From contig CAVTBT010000007.1 of the NCBI GenBank assembly GCA_963733065.1, positions 248,001 through 312,000 of the forward strand: a DNA stretch of 64,000 nucleotides, read 5' to 3'. Positions within the stretch are counted from its first letter, which is position 1; each line of letters starts with the position of its first letter. Source of the DNA: CAVTBT01 sp963733065. GTDB lineage: Bacteria > Actinomycetota > Thermoleophilia > Gaiellales > Gaiellaceae. Shown here piece after piece: positions 32,925 to 43,155 of this stretch. The position numbers and the translations under genes were made by a program. Below the pieces are notes generated by a model, which saw only the letters and a program-made list of their open reading frames with translations, searched no databases and was not told the DNA's origin.

Positions 32925-34081
32925 GCCGATCGCGCCGCCTCCACGTACGCGCGGACGGCGTCGTGATCCTTGACGCCCGGAGCCGACTCGAGCCGCGAGC
33001 TCGCGTCGACTGCCCAGGGCCGCACGCGGCGCACGGCAGCCGCGACGTTGTCGGCCGCGAGCCGGCCCGCGAGCACGATTCGCCCGTCGACCCCGGCGGC
33101 GCGCTCCCAGTGGTCGGGGTCCTCGCCCTCCCAGGGCAGGTCGAGCAGCCGGGCGACGGGCTTGCCCCCGCGCAGCAGCACGCCGTCGCGGCCGCGCACC
33201 GTGCCGTCGGCGTGCTCGTGCACCTGGTCGAGGTCGGCCGCGGTGGCACCCGCCTCGCCGACCCAGACCGCGACGGAGAGCATCGTGTCGGGCACGGGCA
33301 GCACCTCGCGCGCAGCGCGCGGGCTCTCGGGCGCGAGCACGAAGCCGGCGAGGTCGGCACCGGCGGCAGCGGCCGCCGCGACGTCCTCCTCCCGGGTCAG
33401 CCCACAGACCTTCACGAGCGGCCGCGAGACGAGCTCGCGGAGCTTCGCGGCAGGATCGGGCGCCCGCATCAGCGCCGATCCGACGAGTACCGCGCTCGCG
33501 CCCGCCAGCTCCGCTGCGGCCGCCTGCGCTCTCGACTCGATGCCGCTCTCGGCGACGATCAGCCGGTCGCGCGGCGCCCGGGCGACGAGCTCGAGCTGTG
33601 TCCGGCGGTCGATGCGGAAGGTCGCGAGGTCGCGCGCGTTGACGCCGATGATCGGTGCTCCGAGCGCGATCGCCCGCTCGAGCTCGTCGCCATCGTGCGC
33701 CTCGACGAGCGTGTCGAGCCCGAGGTCGTCCGCCTCGCGCATGAGCGAGGCCGCCGTGTCGTCGTCGAGGTCCCGCAGCAGGAGCAGGGCAGCGTCCGCG
33801 CCGGCCTCGCGCGCCGTGCGCAGGTGCTCGGCGGTCGAGAAGAACCCCTTGGCGAGGAGCGGCGCGTCCGTGGCGGCCCGCGCAGCGCGCAGGTCGTCCC
33901 ACGACCCGCCGAAACGCTCGTCGACGAGCACGGAGATCGCCGCCGCGCCCGCGCCGGCGTACGCGGGCGCGATCGCCGCAGGGTCGGCGTCCGGGCGCAG
34001 GTCGCCCGCCGAGGGCGAGCGCCGCTTGATCTCGGCGATCGCCTGCAGGCCCGGCCGCGCGAGCGCGTCGCTAAGCCGCAT
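32921..34081 (-). CDS. trpCF: Fused indole-3-glycerol-phosphate synthase / phosphoribosylanthranilate isomerase
   Basis: 386 residues from the ATG at 34081. Residues about 1-210 are TrpC (AIAEIKRRSPSAGDLRPD, GFFSTAEHLRTAREAGADA, VAESGIESRA, GSALM). Residues about 220-386 are TrpF (VKVCGLTREEDVAAAAAAGAD, the LDLPWEGED stretch and VDASSRLESAPGVKDHDAV). The TrpC-TrpF fusion carries out two consecutive barrel reactions. It is known from enterobacteria but arranged here independently within an actinobacterial-type operon. The start overlaps the trpD stop by 11 bases. Confidence 0.93.
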   Translation of the reverse strand: MRLSDALARPGLQAIAEIKRRSPSAGDLRPDADPAAIAPAYAGAGAAAISVLVDERFGGSWDDLRAARAATDAPLLAKGFFSTAEHLRTAREAGADAALLLLRDLDDDTAASLMREADDLGLDTLVEAHDGDELERAIALGAPIIGVNARDLATFRIDRRTQLELVARAPRDRLIVAESGIESRAQAAAAELAGASAVLVGSALMRAPDPAAKLRELVSRPLVKVCGLTREEDVAAAAAAGADLAGFVLAPESPRAAREVLPVPDTMLSVAVWVGEAGATAADLDQVHEHADGTVRGRDGVLLRGGKPVARLLDLPWEGEDPDHWERAAGVDGRIVLAGRLAADNVAAAVRRVRPWAVDASSRLESAPGVKDHDAVRAYVEAARSA

Positions 34082-35080
34082 GCGAGAACTCCGCCAGTTC
34101 GTCGAGGCGGGCACGCGCCGCGCCCGAGTCGACCGCACGCCGCGCCACCTCGAGCCCCTCCGCCAGATCCTCGGCGTGCCCGGCGGCGGCGATCGCTCCG
34201 GCCGCGTTCAGCAGCACGGCATCGCGCTTCGCGCCGATCTCCCCGGCGAGGACGGTGCGGATGCTCTCGGCGTTCTGCTCGGGCGACCCGCCCAGCAGGT
34301 CGTCGGGCGCGCTGCCCTCGATGCCGAGCTCCGCGGGGTCGATCGTGCGCTCCAGCACCTCGCCGTCGGCGATCTCGCAGACGAGATTCGGGCCGCACGG
34401 CGAGAGCTCGTCGATCCCGTGCGCGCCGTGGACGACGAACGCGCGGCGCGCGCCGAGCTGCGCCAGCACCTCCGCCATCGTGCGCACGAGGGCCGGCGCG
34501 TAGACGCCGATCACCTGCGCGCGTGCGCCGGCCGGGTTCGTGAGCGGGCCGAGCACGTTGAAGACGGTTCGGGTGGCGAGCTCCTTGCGCACGGGTGCAG
34601 CGTGGCGCATGGCCGGATGGTGCGTCGGCGCGAACATGAAGCCGAAGCCCAGCTCGTCGATCGACTGCGCGATCCGCTCGGGCGGCTGCTCGAGCGAGAA
34701 GCCGAGCGCCTCCAGCACGTCGGCGGAGCCAGAGGCCGACGAGACCGCCCGGTTGCCGTGCTTGGCGACTGCCGCACCCGCGGCGGCGGCGACGAGCGCG
34801 GCGGCGGTCGAGATGTTGAACGTGCGGCCTCCGTCGCCGCCGGTGCCGGCGGTGTCGACGAGGTCGTCACGAACGGGCCGGACCGCGACCACGTGCGCAC
34901 GCATCGCCTCGGCGCAGCCCGTGATCTCGTCGGCCGTCTCGCCCTTCACGCGGAGCGCGACCAGGAAGCCGCCGATCTGTCCCGGCGTCGCCTCGCCGCG
35001 CATGATCTCGTCCATCACCTCGCGGGCCGTCTCGCGCGAAAGCGAGCGGCCGTCGAGCAGCTCGGCGAGCGCCGACGTGA

Positions 35081-35084
<4 letters not shown>
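34071..35084 (-). CDS. trpD: Anthranilate phosphoribosyltransferase
   Basis: 337 residues from the GTG at 35084, overlapping the trpG stop. It has VDTAGTGGDGGRTFNISTAAA (PRPP site), KHGNRAVSSASGSADVLEALG and RTVFNVLGPLTNPAGA. It transfers phosphoribose to anthranilate. The usual length and all motifs are present. Confidence 0.96.
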
Positions 35085-35637
<553 letters not shown>

Positions 35638-35641
<4 letters not shown>

Positions 35642-36876
35642 CGGGCCTCGCTCTCCGCCAGGTCGATCGCCGCCTCGAGCGCGGCGAGCTTGCGGAGGCA
35701 CTCCTCGTGCTCGGCGGCTGGATCCGAGTCGGCAACGACGCCGGCGCCCGCCTGCAGGAGCGCGACGCCGTCGTGGAGCACGATCGTGCGGAGCGCAATG
35801 CACGTGTCCATCGTGCCGCCCGGGAGCACGTAGCCGACGGCGCCCGCGTACGGGCCGCGCCGGTACTGCTCGAGCTCGGCGACGATCTGCATCGCCCGTA
35901 TCTTCGGTGCTCCGGTCACGGTGCCGGCGGGGAAGCAGTCGCGGAGCAGGTCGAACGGCGTGATGCCGGCCCGCAGCTCGCCGACGACCTCCGACACGAG
36001 GTGCGTCACGTGGGAGAAGCGCTCGACCTCCATCGAGCGCGCCACCTCGACGGTGCCGGCGACGCAGGCGCGGGACAGATCGTTGCGGCCGAGGTCGACG
36101 AGCATCACGTGCTCGGCCCGGTCCTTCGCCGACGAGAGCAGGCGCTCCGACTCGCCCGGTCCCGGGTGCGTGGTGCCCGCGATGGGGCAGAGGCTCGCCG
36201 TGCCGCCCTCGCACGCGACCAGTCGCTCCGGCGACGAGCCGATCAGCGCCAGCTCCCCGAGCTCGAGCAGGAAGAGGTACGGCGAGGGGTTGACGCGGCG
36301 CAGCGCACGGTACAGCTCGAGTGCCGAGGCAGCCGTCGGCCGCTCGGCGCGCTGGCTCGGGACGACCTGATACGCGTCGCCTGCGCGGATGTGCTCCTGG
36401 CAGCGCCGCACCCAGCCCTCGTAGGTCGCCTGGTCCGGGACGCGGCGCGGGGCTCCGGCCGGCACGCCGACACGCGTCTGCCGGTCGACGACGAGGTCGC
36501 TCTCGAGCCGTTGCAGGACGTCGTCCGGGTCGCCGACGAGCACGTCGGCAACGCCGCGGCCGTGATCGAAGCGCACGAGCGTCTCGACGACCACGAAGCG
36601 GCTCTCCGGCAGGTCGCGTCCGTCGTCCGGCACCGGCACGGTGGGCTCGAACCGCGCAGCGGCCTCGTAGGAGAGGTAGCCGACGACCGGCACGCCGAGC
36701 GCCTCGGCCTCCTCGAAGGTGACGAGCCGCGAGCCGCCGCCGATCCAGGAGTTGCGCCCCAGCCGACCGCGCTCGACCGATTCGAGCAGGAAGCTCGCGC
36801 CGCTCTCGCCGCGCAGCCGCAGGTAGGCCCCGAGCGGGGTCAGGAGGTCGGTGTTGAGGGTCGCGGTCGGTGTCAC
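35638..36876 (-). CDS. trpE: Anthranilate synthase component I
   Basis: 412 residues from the GTG at 36876, somewhat shorter than the usual roughly 470-520. The chorismate-binding domain is complete (PIAGTTHPGPGESERLLS, LVDLGRNDLSRACVAGTVEV, HLVSEVVGEL, FPAGTVTGAPKIRAMQIV, GAVGYVLPGGTMDTCIALR). The N-terminus retains VVGYLSYEAAARFEP but lacks an obvious LLES tryptophan-inhibition box beyond SFLLESVE at about 28-35. It is the first gene of the trp operon; only 45 bases separate its start from the divergent peptidase, leaving no room for a leader-peptide attenuator. Confidence 0.95.
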
Positions 36877-36921
36877 GGCGGGCGGGATCCCTCTTGTAGC
36901 CGCTCCGTAGACTGCGCCGCA

Positions 36922-37950
36922 ATGCCGATCCCCGAGCTTCTCGACCGGCTCCTGCGTGCGCCCGGGCCGACGGGCGGGGAGGAAGCGGTCGCTGCGGTCG
37001 TCCGCGACGCGGTCCGCGCGCTCGGCGCGGCGGTCGAATTCGACGCCACCGGCACGACGGTCGCGACCATCGGCGAAGGCCGGCCGGTGGTGACGCTGGT
37101 CGCCCACGTCGACCAGGTCGGCATGCACGTCACGCACGTCGGCGGCGACGGGCTGCTGCGCGTGCGCCGGCTGGCAGGGTGGCAGCCGTCGTGGGCTCTC
37201 GGCCAGCGGGTCACGGTCGTGGGGCGCGGCGGCCCGGTCGCAGGTGTGGTGGGGCGGGCAGCCGGCGGTGACGGAGGCCCCGGCTGGGACGATCTCTACG
37301 TCGACATCGGCGCCCTGGATGCAGGCGACGCCCGCACGGCGGTGCGCGAGGGCGACCCGATCGTGCTCTACGCGCCGCCGCTCGAGCTCCGGAACGGCCG
37401 CGTCGCCTCCGCCGCGCTCGACAACCGCGCCGGGGTCTGGGTCGGGTTGGAGGCGTTGCAGCGCCTCTCCGACGACGGGGCGCCGTCGGCCGTCGCGCTC
37501 GTCGCGGCGACCCAGGAGGAGATCTTCAGCCACCTCGGAGCACGCACCGCCGTGCGCCGGCTCCGGCCCGACCTCGCCGTCGTGCTCGACGTCACGTACG
37601 CCACGGACGTACCGGAGGCGGATGTGGGCGAGGCGGGCGACCATCGGCTCGGCGGCGGGCCTGCGATCTTCCGCGGACCGGTCGTGCACCCGGCGCTCTT
37701 CGAGCGCCTCGTGGACGCCGCCGAGGCGCTGGGCATCGGCTACTCGATCGAGAGCGGCGAGCGGTCGATGACCGACGCCGACGCGGTGTACGTCGAGGGC
37801 GAGGGCGTGCCGACCGCGGTCGTGTCGGTGCCGGCTCGACGCGTGCACTCGGGCGTCGAGACGGCGCAGCTGTCGGATCTCGAGGACACTGCGGCGCTGC
37901 TGACCGCGTTCGTCCGCGGCCTCGAACCGGCGCTCGACCTCGCTCGCTAG
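36922..37950 (+). CDS. M42-family aminopeptidase (glutamyl aminopeptidase/endoglucanase-like)
   Basis: 342 residues from the ATG at 36922. The M42 pattern includes APGPTGGEEAVAAVV at the start and TLVAHVDQVGMHVTHV (metal His and Asp). AALDNRAGVWVGLEAL (bridging Asp), VAATQEEIFSHLGARTA (catalytic and metal Glu) and SVPARRVHSGVETAQLSDL (third His) follow. These are cobalt/zinc oligomeric aminopeptidases that trim short peptides in the cytoplasm. It is divergent from trpE. Confidence 0.9.
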   Translation: MPIPELLDRLLRAPGPTGGEEAVAAVVRDAVRALGAAVEFDATGTTVATIGEGRPVVTLVAHVDQVGMHVTHVGGDGLLRVRRLAGWQPSWALGQRVTVVGRGGPVAGVVGRAAGGDGGPGWDDLYVDIGALDAGDARTAVREGDPIVLYAPPLELRNGRVASAALDNRAGVWVGLEALQRLSDDGAPSAVALVAATQEEIFSHLGARTAVRRLRPDLAVVLDVTYATDVPEADVGEAGDHRLGGGPAIFRGPVVHPALFERLVDAAEALGIGYSIESGERSMTDADAVYVEGEGVPTAVVSVPARRVHSGVETAQLSDLEDTAALLTAFVRGLEPALDLAR

Positions 37951-37959
37951 GCTCTGGCG

Positions 37960-39111
37960 GTGACCCGTTCCGTCATCGTCTCCGCCGTCCGGACGCCGTT
38001 CGGCAAGCTCGGCGGCGGCCTCGCGAAGCTGCAGGCGACCGAGCTCGGCTCACTCGTCATCCGGGCCGCGCTCGACCGCGCCGGCATCGAGAACGGCGAG
38101 CCCGAGTACGTCGTCATGGGCCAGGTGCTCCAGGCCGGCGCGGGGCAGGCGCCCGCACGGCAGGCGGCGATCGGGGCCGGCCTGCCGACGGAGCTGCCAG
38201 CCGACACGATCAACAAGGTCTGCGCGTCGTCGATCCGGGCGGTGCAGATCGCCGACCAGATGATCCGCTCGGGCGACCACGAGGTGATCGTCACCGGCGG
38301 CATGGAGTCGATGTCGAACGCCCCCTATCTGCTCCCGAAGGCGCGCTTCGGCTACCGCCTCGGCAACGGCGAGCTGATCGACAGCATGGTCTTCGATGGG
38401 CTCACGTCGACCTTCGACCGGCTGCACATGGTGCAGCAGGCATCCAAGGTGGCGCGGGAGCTCGAGATCTCCCGTGACGACCAGGACGCCTGGGCCTACC
38501 GCTCGCACCAGCGCGCGGTTGCAGCGGCCGACGCCGGCCGGTTCGACGACGAGATCGTCCCCGTCGGCGACCTGACGGCCGACGAGAGCCCGCGGCGGGA
38601 CACGTCCCTCGAGGCGCTCTCGGCGCTGAAGCCCGTCTTCGACCCCGAGGGCACGACGACGGCCGGCAACGCACCCGGTGTAAACGACGGCGCGTCCTGC
38701 GTGATCGTGACGTCGGAGGAGTTCGCACGGCGGCGCGGGCTGACGGTGCTGGCGACCATCCTTTCGCAGGCGTACGTCGCCGACGAGTTCGCGTACCTCG
38801 CCCGCACGCCGGCTCGCGCGGGCCACCTGGCGCTCGAGAAGGCCGGCAAGTCGATGGACGACGTCAAGCGCGTCGAGATCAACGAGGCGTTCTCGTCGGT
38901 GGCGGTCAACTCCACCCGCATGCTCGGCGCGGACGAGGAGACCGTCAACGTCAACGGCGGCGCGGTCGCGCTCGGTCATCCGATCGGGGCGTCCGGCGGA
39001 CGGATCGTCGGCACGATGGTGCACGAGCTCCGCCGGAACGGAGGCGGGCTCGGGCTGGCGGCGATCTGCTCGGGCGGCGGCGGCGGCGACGCGCTGCTGC
39101 TCGAGGTCTGA
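37960..39111 (+). CDS. Acetyl-CoA acetyltransferase (thiolase)
   Basis: 383 residues from a GTG start. The nucleophilic cysteine is in INKVCASSIRAVQIAD. VNGGAVALGHPIGASGGRI and the C-terminal AAICSGGGGGDALLLEV carry the catalytic His and second Cys. It catalyses acetoacetyl-CoA formation or thiolytic cleavage. With the 3-hydroxyacyl-CoA dehydrogenase at 39919 and the acyl-CoA dehydrogenase at 42001 it forms a short-chain beta-oxidation or butyrate-type set. Confidence 0.95.
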   Translation: MTRSVIVSAVRTPFGKLGGGLAKLQATELGSLVIRAALDRAGIENGEPEYVVMGQVLQAGAGQAPARQAAIGAGLPTELPADTINKVCASSIRAVQIADQMIRSGDHEVIVTGGMESMSNAPYLLPKARFGYRLGNGELIDSMVFDGLTSTFDRLHMVQQASKVARELEISRDDQDAWAYRSHQRAVAAADAGRFDDEIVPVGDLTADESPRRDTSLEALSALKPVFDPEGTTTAGNAPGVNDGASCVIVTSEEFARRRGLTVLATILSQAYVADEFAYLARTPARAGHLALEKAGKSMDDVKRVEINEAFSSVAVNSTRMLGADEETVNVNGGAVALGHPIGASGGRIVGTMVHELRRNGGGLGLAAICSGGGGGDALLLEV

Positions 39112-39137
39112 TCCGGCGACTCGTCCTCGGCGTTGCC

Positions 39138-39587
39138 ATGCTCGCCGCGCTCGCGGCGGCCCCTGACGCGCTCGCGTGCACGTGCCCGGGCGGGCTCACG
39201 CTGGAGCAGCGGCTGGCCTCTGCCGACGCGGCGTTCGTCGGCCGACTCGTGGCGGTGCGGGGCACGCGCTACGAGTTCGAGCTCGATCAGCGGGTCAAGG
39301 GCGAGCTGCCCGGCGACCGCATCGTCGTGCGCGCCGGCCGCGATCCGGCCCAGTGCGGCCTGCGCCGGTCGGCGGCGGACGAGGCGGTCGGTGTCCTGCT
39401 CACGCGCGCCGGCGACGGCTGGGCGTCGAGCCTCTGCGCCCAGACGACGGCGGGAGAGCTGCTGCGCGCCGAGTCCCCGCAGCGTGGTGCGCGGGTGAAG
39501 CTCGTCGTCGGCATCGGCGTGCTAGCGCTCGTGCTCGCGTACTCCGCGCACCGCCTCCGTCGCCGCCGCAGCACCCTCGAGGGCTGA
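39138..39587 (+). CDS. Secreted/membrane protein with TIMP-like CTC motif
   Basis: About 149 residues. The ATG at 39138 begins inside a short signal peptide ending near PDALA, and a rarer upstream start could lengthen it. The mature part starts CTCPGG, the double-cysteine pattern typical of netrin/TIMP-like domains, followed by SADAAFVGRLVAVRGTRYEF and later cysteines (AQCGLRR, SLCAQ). A C-terminal helix (VKLVVGIGVLALVLAY) and RRRR anchor it in the membrane facing outwards. The function of bacterial members is unknown. Confidence 0.7.
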   Translation: MLAALAAAPDALACTCPGGLTLEQRLASADAAFVGRLVAVRGTRYEFELDQRVKGELPGDRIVVRAGRDPAQCGLRRSAADEAVGVLLTRAGDGWASSLCAQTTAGELLRAESPQRGARVKLVVGIGVLALVLAYSAHRLRRRRSTLEG

Positions 39588-39623
39588 CCTGTGGAGAAAC
39601 CGCGACTCCCCAGTCGCAGGTTC

Positions 39624-39885
39624 GACATGTCTCCGCGGGCCATGCCAGGGGACAGACCCCTACCACGTCCCGCGCAGCCAGATCCGCACGGGCCATGACG
39701 GGGGACAGTCCCGGGCCTTGTCCGTCGCGGACATGCCAGGGGACAGTCCCCTGCCACGTCCCGCGCAGCCGCGTCCGCACGGGCCATGACGGGGGACAGA
39801 CCCCTGGCATGTCCGTAGCGGACACGGCCGGGGACAGACCCCCGCCACGTCTCGCCGAGCCGCGTCCGCCGGCCGGTCGCGGCTG
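39624..39885. repeat. Tandem palindromic repeats with GGGGACAG(A/T)CCCC cores
   Basis: The 331-base gap between genes is filled by about 91-base tandem units. Each unit carries two near-palindromic cores, at 39647-39661, 39700-39712, 39737-39753, 39791-39804 and 39829-39843, with alternating spacing of about 53 and 37 bases. The linkers repeat too (cacgtcccgcgcagcc, cgcacgggccatgac). Each core can form a small hairpin on either strand. No reading frame is supported. Confidence 0.85.
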
Positions 39886-39918
39886 CGGCGGCGCGCGGCG
39901 GGCTGGATACTGCCGCGC

Positions 39919-40752
39919 GTGAGCTTCGAGCACGTCCTCGTCGTCGGTGCGGGTCAGATGGGCGCGGGCATCGCCCAGGTCGTCGCCGCGTCGGGCCGCC
40001 GCGTGACCCTGCACGACGCCGCCCCGGGCGCGGTCGACCGCGGGCTCGAGGCGATGCGCCGGAGCCTGGCGAAGCTCGCCGAGAAGGGCGGCCCGGACCC
40101 CGACGGGGTGCTCGCCCGGGTCGAGGCCGCCGACGAGCTCGTTCCGGCCGACCTGATGATCGAGGCCGTCGTCGAGGACCAGGGCGTCAAGGAGGAGATC
40201 TTCCGCCGCGCCGACGAGACGCTTCCGCCCACGGCCGTGCTCGCGAGCAACACGAGCTCCATCCCGATCACGAGCCTCGCCGCGGTCACGTCGCGTCCCG
40301 ACCGCGTGGTCGGGATGCACTTCTTCAATCCCGTGCCGCTGCTCCGCCTCGTGGAGGTGATCCGCGCCGTGCAGACCTCGGACGAGACCGCGGCCGCCAT
40401 CACGCAGCTCGCCCGCGACCTCGGCAAGGAGCCGGCGGAGGCTCGGGACTTTCCGGGGTTCGTCTCCAACCGCATCCTCATGCCGTTCGTGAACGAGGCG
40501 GCCTACGCGCTGATGGAAGGCGTCGCCGAGGCCGAGGCCATCGACACGATCGCGAAGCTCGGCTTCGCCCATCCGATCGGCCCGCTGGCGCTCGCCGACC
40601 TGATCGGCCTCGACACGTGCGTGGCGATCATGGAAGTGCTCCATCGCGGCCTCGGGGACCCGAAGTACGCCCCGTGCCCGCTCCTGCGGCAGTATGTGGC
40701 GGCAGGACGTCTCGGCCGCAAGACGGGCCGCGGCTTCTACGAGTACCCGTAA
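39919..40752 (+). CDS. 3-hydroxyacyl-CoA (3-hydroxybutyryl-CoA) dehydrogenase
   Basis: 277 residues from a GTG start. The NAD site is VVGAGQMGAGIAQVVAASG. NTSSIPITSLA and the catalytic histidine region VVGMHFFNPVPLLRLVEV follow, and the C-terminal domain has FVSNRILMPFVNEAAY and GFAHPIGPLALADLIGLD. At about 280 residues this is the stand-alone type used in butyrate/PHB metabolism rather than the multifunctional FadB. Neighbouring thiolase and acyl-CoA dehydrogenase support the pathway. Confidence 0.95.
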   Translation: MSFEHVLVVGAGQMGAGIAQVVAASGRRVTLHDAAPGAVDRGLEAMRRSLAKLAEKGGPDPDGVLARVEAADELVPADLMIEAVVEDQGVKEEIFRRADETLPPTAVLASNTSSIPITSLAAVTSRPDRVVGMHFFNPVPLLRLVEVIRAVQTSDETAAAITQLARDLGKEPAEARDFPGFVSNRILMPFVNEAAYALMEGVAEAEAIDTIAKLGFAHPIGPLALADLIGLDTCVAIMEVLHRGLGDPKYAPCPLLRQYVAAGRLGRKTGRGFYEYP

Positions 40753-40779
40753 CGGCGATCCACAAATACCCGGTCGGGT

Positions 40780-40807
40780 TAAAGGTTCTCGCCTTTTCCG
40801 CCGAAGG
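40780..40807 (+). promoter_or_regulatory. Possible sigma-28 (flagellar-type) promoter
   Basis: TAAAGGTT (40780-40787), a 12-base spacer and GCCGAAGG (40800-40807) resemble the FliA/SigD pattern TAAA...GCCGATAA. It sits 41 bases upstream of the HD-GYP regulator start. The match is by eye; no flagellar gene is visible in the window. Confidence 0.4.
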
Positions 40808-40847
40808 AACTCGACAGAGAACCATTCCGATTCCGGGGGGAAATCGA

Positions 40848-41945
40848 ATGAGATTGCTGCTGGTGGATGATGACGCACGGTTCCGGGCACTGCTCAGGCT
40901 CACGTGCGAAGCAGTCGAGGTCGACGTCGACGAGGCCGGCGATGCCGCGCAGGCCGCCGCTCGCATCGCCGAGGGGCGTCCGGACGTCGTCGTGCTCGAC
41001 GTCGGCATGCCCGGCATGGACGGGCTCGCCTTCTGCCGTGTCCTGAAGCGGGACTCGGCGACACGCGACATCGGGGTCGTGCTGCTCACGGGCCTCGAGG
41101 ACGTCGAGCGCGAGGCCGCCGCCGTCGGTGCGGACGCGTACCTCCGCAAGCCGTTCCGGCCGCTCGAGCTGCTGTCCGTCGTCGAGCGCGTGGCCGCCGG
41201 TCAGGCGGGCATCGCGTTTCGCCCTGCGCTCGGCTCGAACGACGACGAGCAGCTCCTCCTCTATGCGCGCGACCTCCGGCACCTGATCGAGCTCGAGCGT
41301 GGCCAGCGCGCGCTCCTCGAGAGCGCCTACACGCAGACCGTCTCTGCGCTCACCAGCGCCCTCGAGTGGAAGGACACCGGCACCGGCGCGCATGCCCGGC
41401 GCGTGCAGCGCTACGCCTGCGAGCTCGCCCGCGCGGTCGAGCCGTCGCTCGCCGACGACCCGTCGCTGCAGTACGGCTTCCTGCTCCACGACATCGGCAA
41501 GATCGCGATCCCCGACGAGGTGCTCGGCAAGCCCGGGCCGCTGACGGGCGAGGAGCGCCGCCTCATGCAGACCCACACCGTGCTGGGGGCACAGATGATC
41601 GGCGGCGTTGCGTTCCTCCGCAGTGAGGCCGTCGACGTCGTTCGCTCCCACCACGAGCGCTGGGACGGCGACGGCTATCCCGACCGGCTGGCCGGCGAGG
41701 AGATCCCCCTCGGGGCGCGGATCTTCGCCGTTGCCGACACGCTCGACGCGATCACGAGCAACCGTCCGTACAGGGACGCGCAGAGCTGGCGCGTCGCGCG
41801 GCGGGCGATTCTCGGCGAGGCGGGCGGCCAGTTCGACCCGTCGGTCGTCGACGCCTTCCGCGATCGGGAGTTCGCGCTGCACGAGATCCGTCGCGACCTG
41901 CTCGGTACGCCGGGCGCCGTCGAGCAGACGCCCGCCTACGTCTGA
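40848..41945 (+). CDS. Response regulator with HD-GYP cyclic-di-GMP phosphodiesterase domain
   Basis: 365 residues from the ATG at 40848. The receiver domain (1-120) has LLVDDDARF, the aspartate in VVLDVGMPGMDG, the LLTGL Thr and LRKPFRP Lys. The HD-GYP domain (about 160-340) has GAHARRVQRYACELA, the metal-site HD in LLHDIGKIAIPDEVL, HHERWDGDGYPDRLAGEEIP (the GYP motif) and FAVADTLDAIT. It should hydrolyse c-di-GMP when phosphorylated. Confidence 0.93.
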   Translation: MRLLLVDDDARFRALLRLTCEAVEVDVDEAGDAAQAAARIAEGRPDVVVLDVGMPGMDGLAFCRVLKRDSATRDIGVVLLTGLEDVEREAAAVGADAYLRKPFRPLELLSVVERVAAGQAGIAFRPALGSNDDEQLLLYARDLRHLIELERGQRALLESAYTQTVSALTSALEWKDTGTGAHARRVQRYACELARAVEPSLADDPSLQYGFLLHDIGKIAIPDEVLGKPGPLTGEERRLMQTHTVLGAQMIGGVAFLRSEAVDVVRSHHERWDGDGYPDRLAGEEIPLGARIFAVADTLDAITSNRPYRDAQSWRVARRAILGEAGGQFDPSVVDAFRDREFALHEIRRDLLGTPGAVEQTPAYV

Positions 41946-42000
41946 AGCGAGCTGCGGGGCGCACGGGCGCCGACAGGGCCGCCGGTAGACTCGCGCCCGC

Positions 42001-43155
42001 ATGGACTTCGCGCTCACGGACGACCAGCGGGAGATCCAGGCGCTCGCCCGCGAGTTCGCGGACGCGGAGATCGCGCCGCACGCGGCCGACTGGGACCGGG
42101 AGCACCACTTCCCGCGCGAGGTGTTCGCGAAGCTCGCCGACCTCGGTCTGATGGGAGTCTGCGTGCCCGAGGAGTACGGCGGCGCCGGCGCCGACTTCCT
42201 CTCATATGTGCTCGTGCTCGAGGAGCTGTCGCGCGCCGATGCCGGCGTGGGCGTGACCGTCGCCGTGCACACGAGCGCGTGCACGCTGCCGATCCTCGCC
42301 TTCGGCACCGACGAGCAGCGGCGCAGCTTCGTGCCGCCGCTGGCGCGCGGCGAGGTCCTCGGCGCGTTCGCGCTCACCGAGGCGGAGTCCGGCTCGGACG
42401 CCGGCGCGCTTCGCACCGCGGCCGTGCCGGAGGGCGAGGGCTGGCGGATCACCGGCACGAAGCAGTGGATCTCGACCGCCGAGTACGCGGGCACGATCCT
42501 GCTCTTCGCGCGCACCGATCCGGAGACGGACGGCGCCCGCGGCGTGTCCGCGTTCGTGCTCGACCGCGATCACGTCGAGATCACGAGGCGCGAGGAGAAG
42601 CTCGGCCTGAACTCCTCGGTGACCAACGACCTGAGCGTCGACGCCCACGTGCCGGCGGACCGCCTCCTGCACGAGGAGCGCAAGGGCTTCACGGTCGCGA
42701 TGGCGACGCTCGACGGCGGGCGTATCGGCATCGCCGCGCAGGCTGTCGGCATCGCCCAGGCTGCCTACGACGTCGCGCGCGCCTATGCCCTCGAGCGTCG
42801 AGCCTTCGGGAAGCGCATCGGCGATTTCCAGGCCATCCAGTGGAAGCTCGCGGACATGGCGACGGAGCTCGACGCCGCCCGCCTGCTCACCCACCGCGCG
42901 GCGTGGCTCAAGCAGCAGGGCCGCCCGCACACGGCCGAAGGCGCCAAGGCGAAGCTGTACGCGTCCGAGATGGCGCGCCGGCAGACTGCCGAGGCGATTC
43001 AGATCCTGGGCGGCTACGGCTACACGAAGGAGTTCCCCGTCGAGCGCTACTACCGCGACGCGAAGATCACGGAGATCTACGAAGGGACGAGCGAGGTGCA
43101 GCGCATCGTCATCGCCCGCTCGATCCTGGCCCACGCGGAGGCCGCCGTTGCCTAG
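42001..43155 (+). CDS. Acyl-CoA dehydrogenase (short-chain/butyryl type)
   Basis: 384 residues from the ATG at 42001. It has GVCVPEEYGGAGADFL and FALTEAESGSDAGALRT (substrate/FAD loop). KQWISTAEYAG, the FAD-binding QAVGIAQAAYDVARAYA, ILGGYGYTKEFPVERYYRDA and the catalytic glutamate in EIYEGTSEVQRIVIAR complete the match. It oxidises acyl-CoA to enoyl-CoA and passes electrons to ETF. The PduO gene overlaps its 3' end by 8 bases. Confidence 0.95.
   Translation: MDFALTDDQREIQALAREFADAEIAPHAADWDREHHFPREVFAKLADLGLMGVCVPEEYGGAGADFLSYVLVLEELSRADAGVGVTVAVHTSACTLPILAFGTDEQRRSFVPPLARGEVLGAFALTEAESGSDAGALRTAAVPEGEGWRITGTKQWISTAEYAGTILLFARTDPETDGARGVSAFVLDRDHVEITRREEKLGLNSSVTNDLSVDAHVPADRLLHEERKGFTVAMATLDGGRIGIAAQAVGIAQAAYDVARAYALERRAFGKRIGDFQAIQWKLADMATELDAARLLTHRAAWLKQQGRPHTAEGAKAKLYASEMARRQTAEAIQILGGYGYTKEFPVERYYRDAKITEIYEGTSEVQRIVIARSILAHAEAAVA

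Noticed and set aside
36877..36921. Tryptophan attenuator or riboswitch before trpE
   Set aside because: Only 45 bases separate trpE from the divergent peptidase; no leader peptide or hairpin pair fits.
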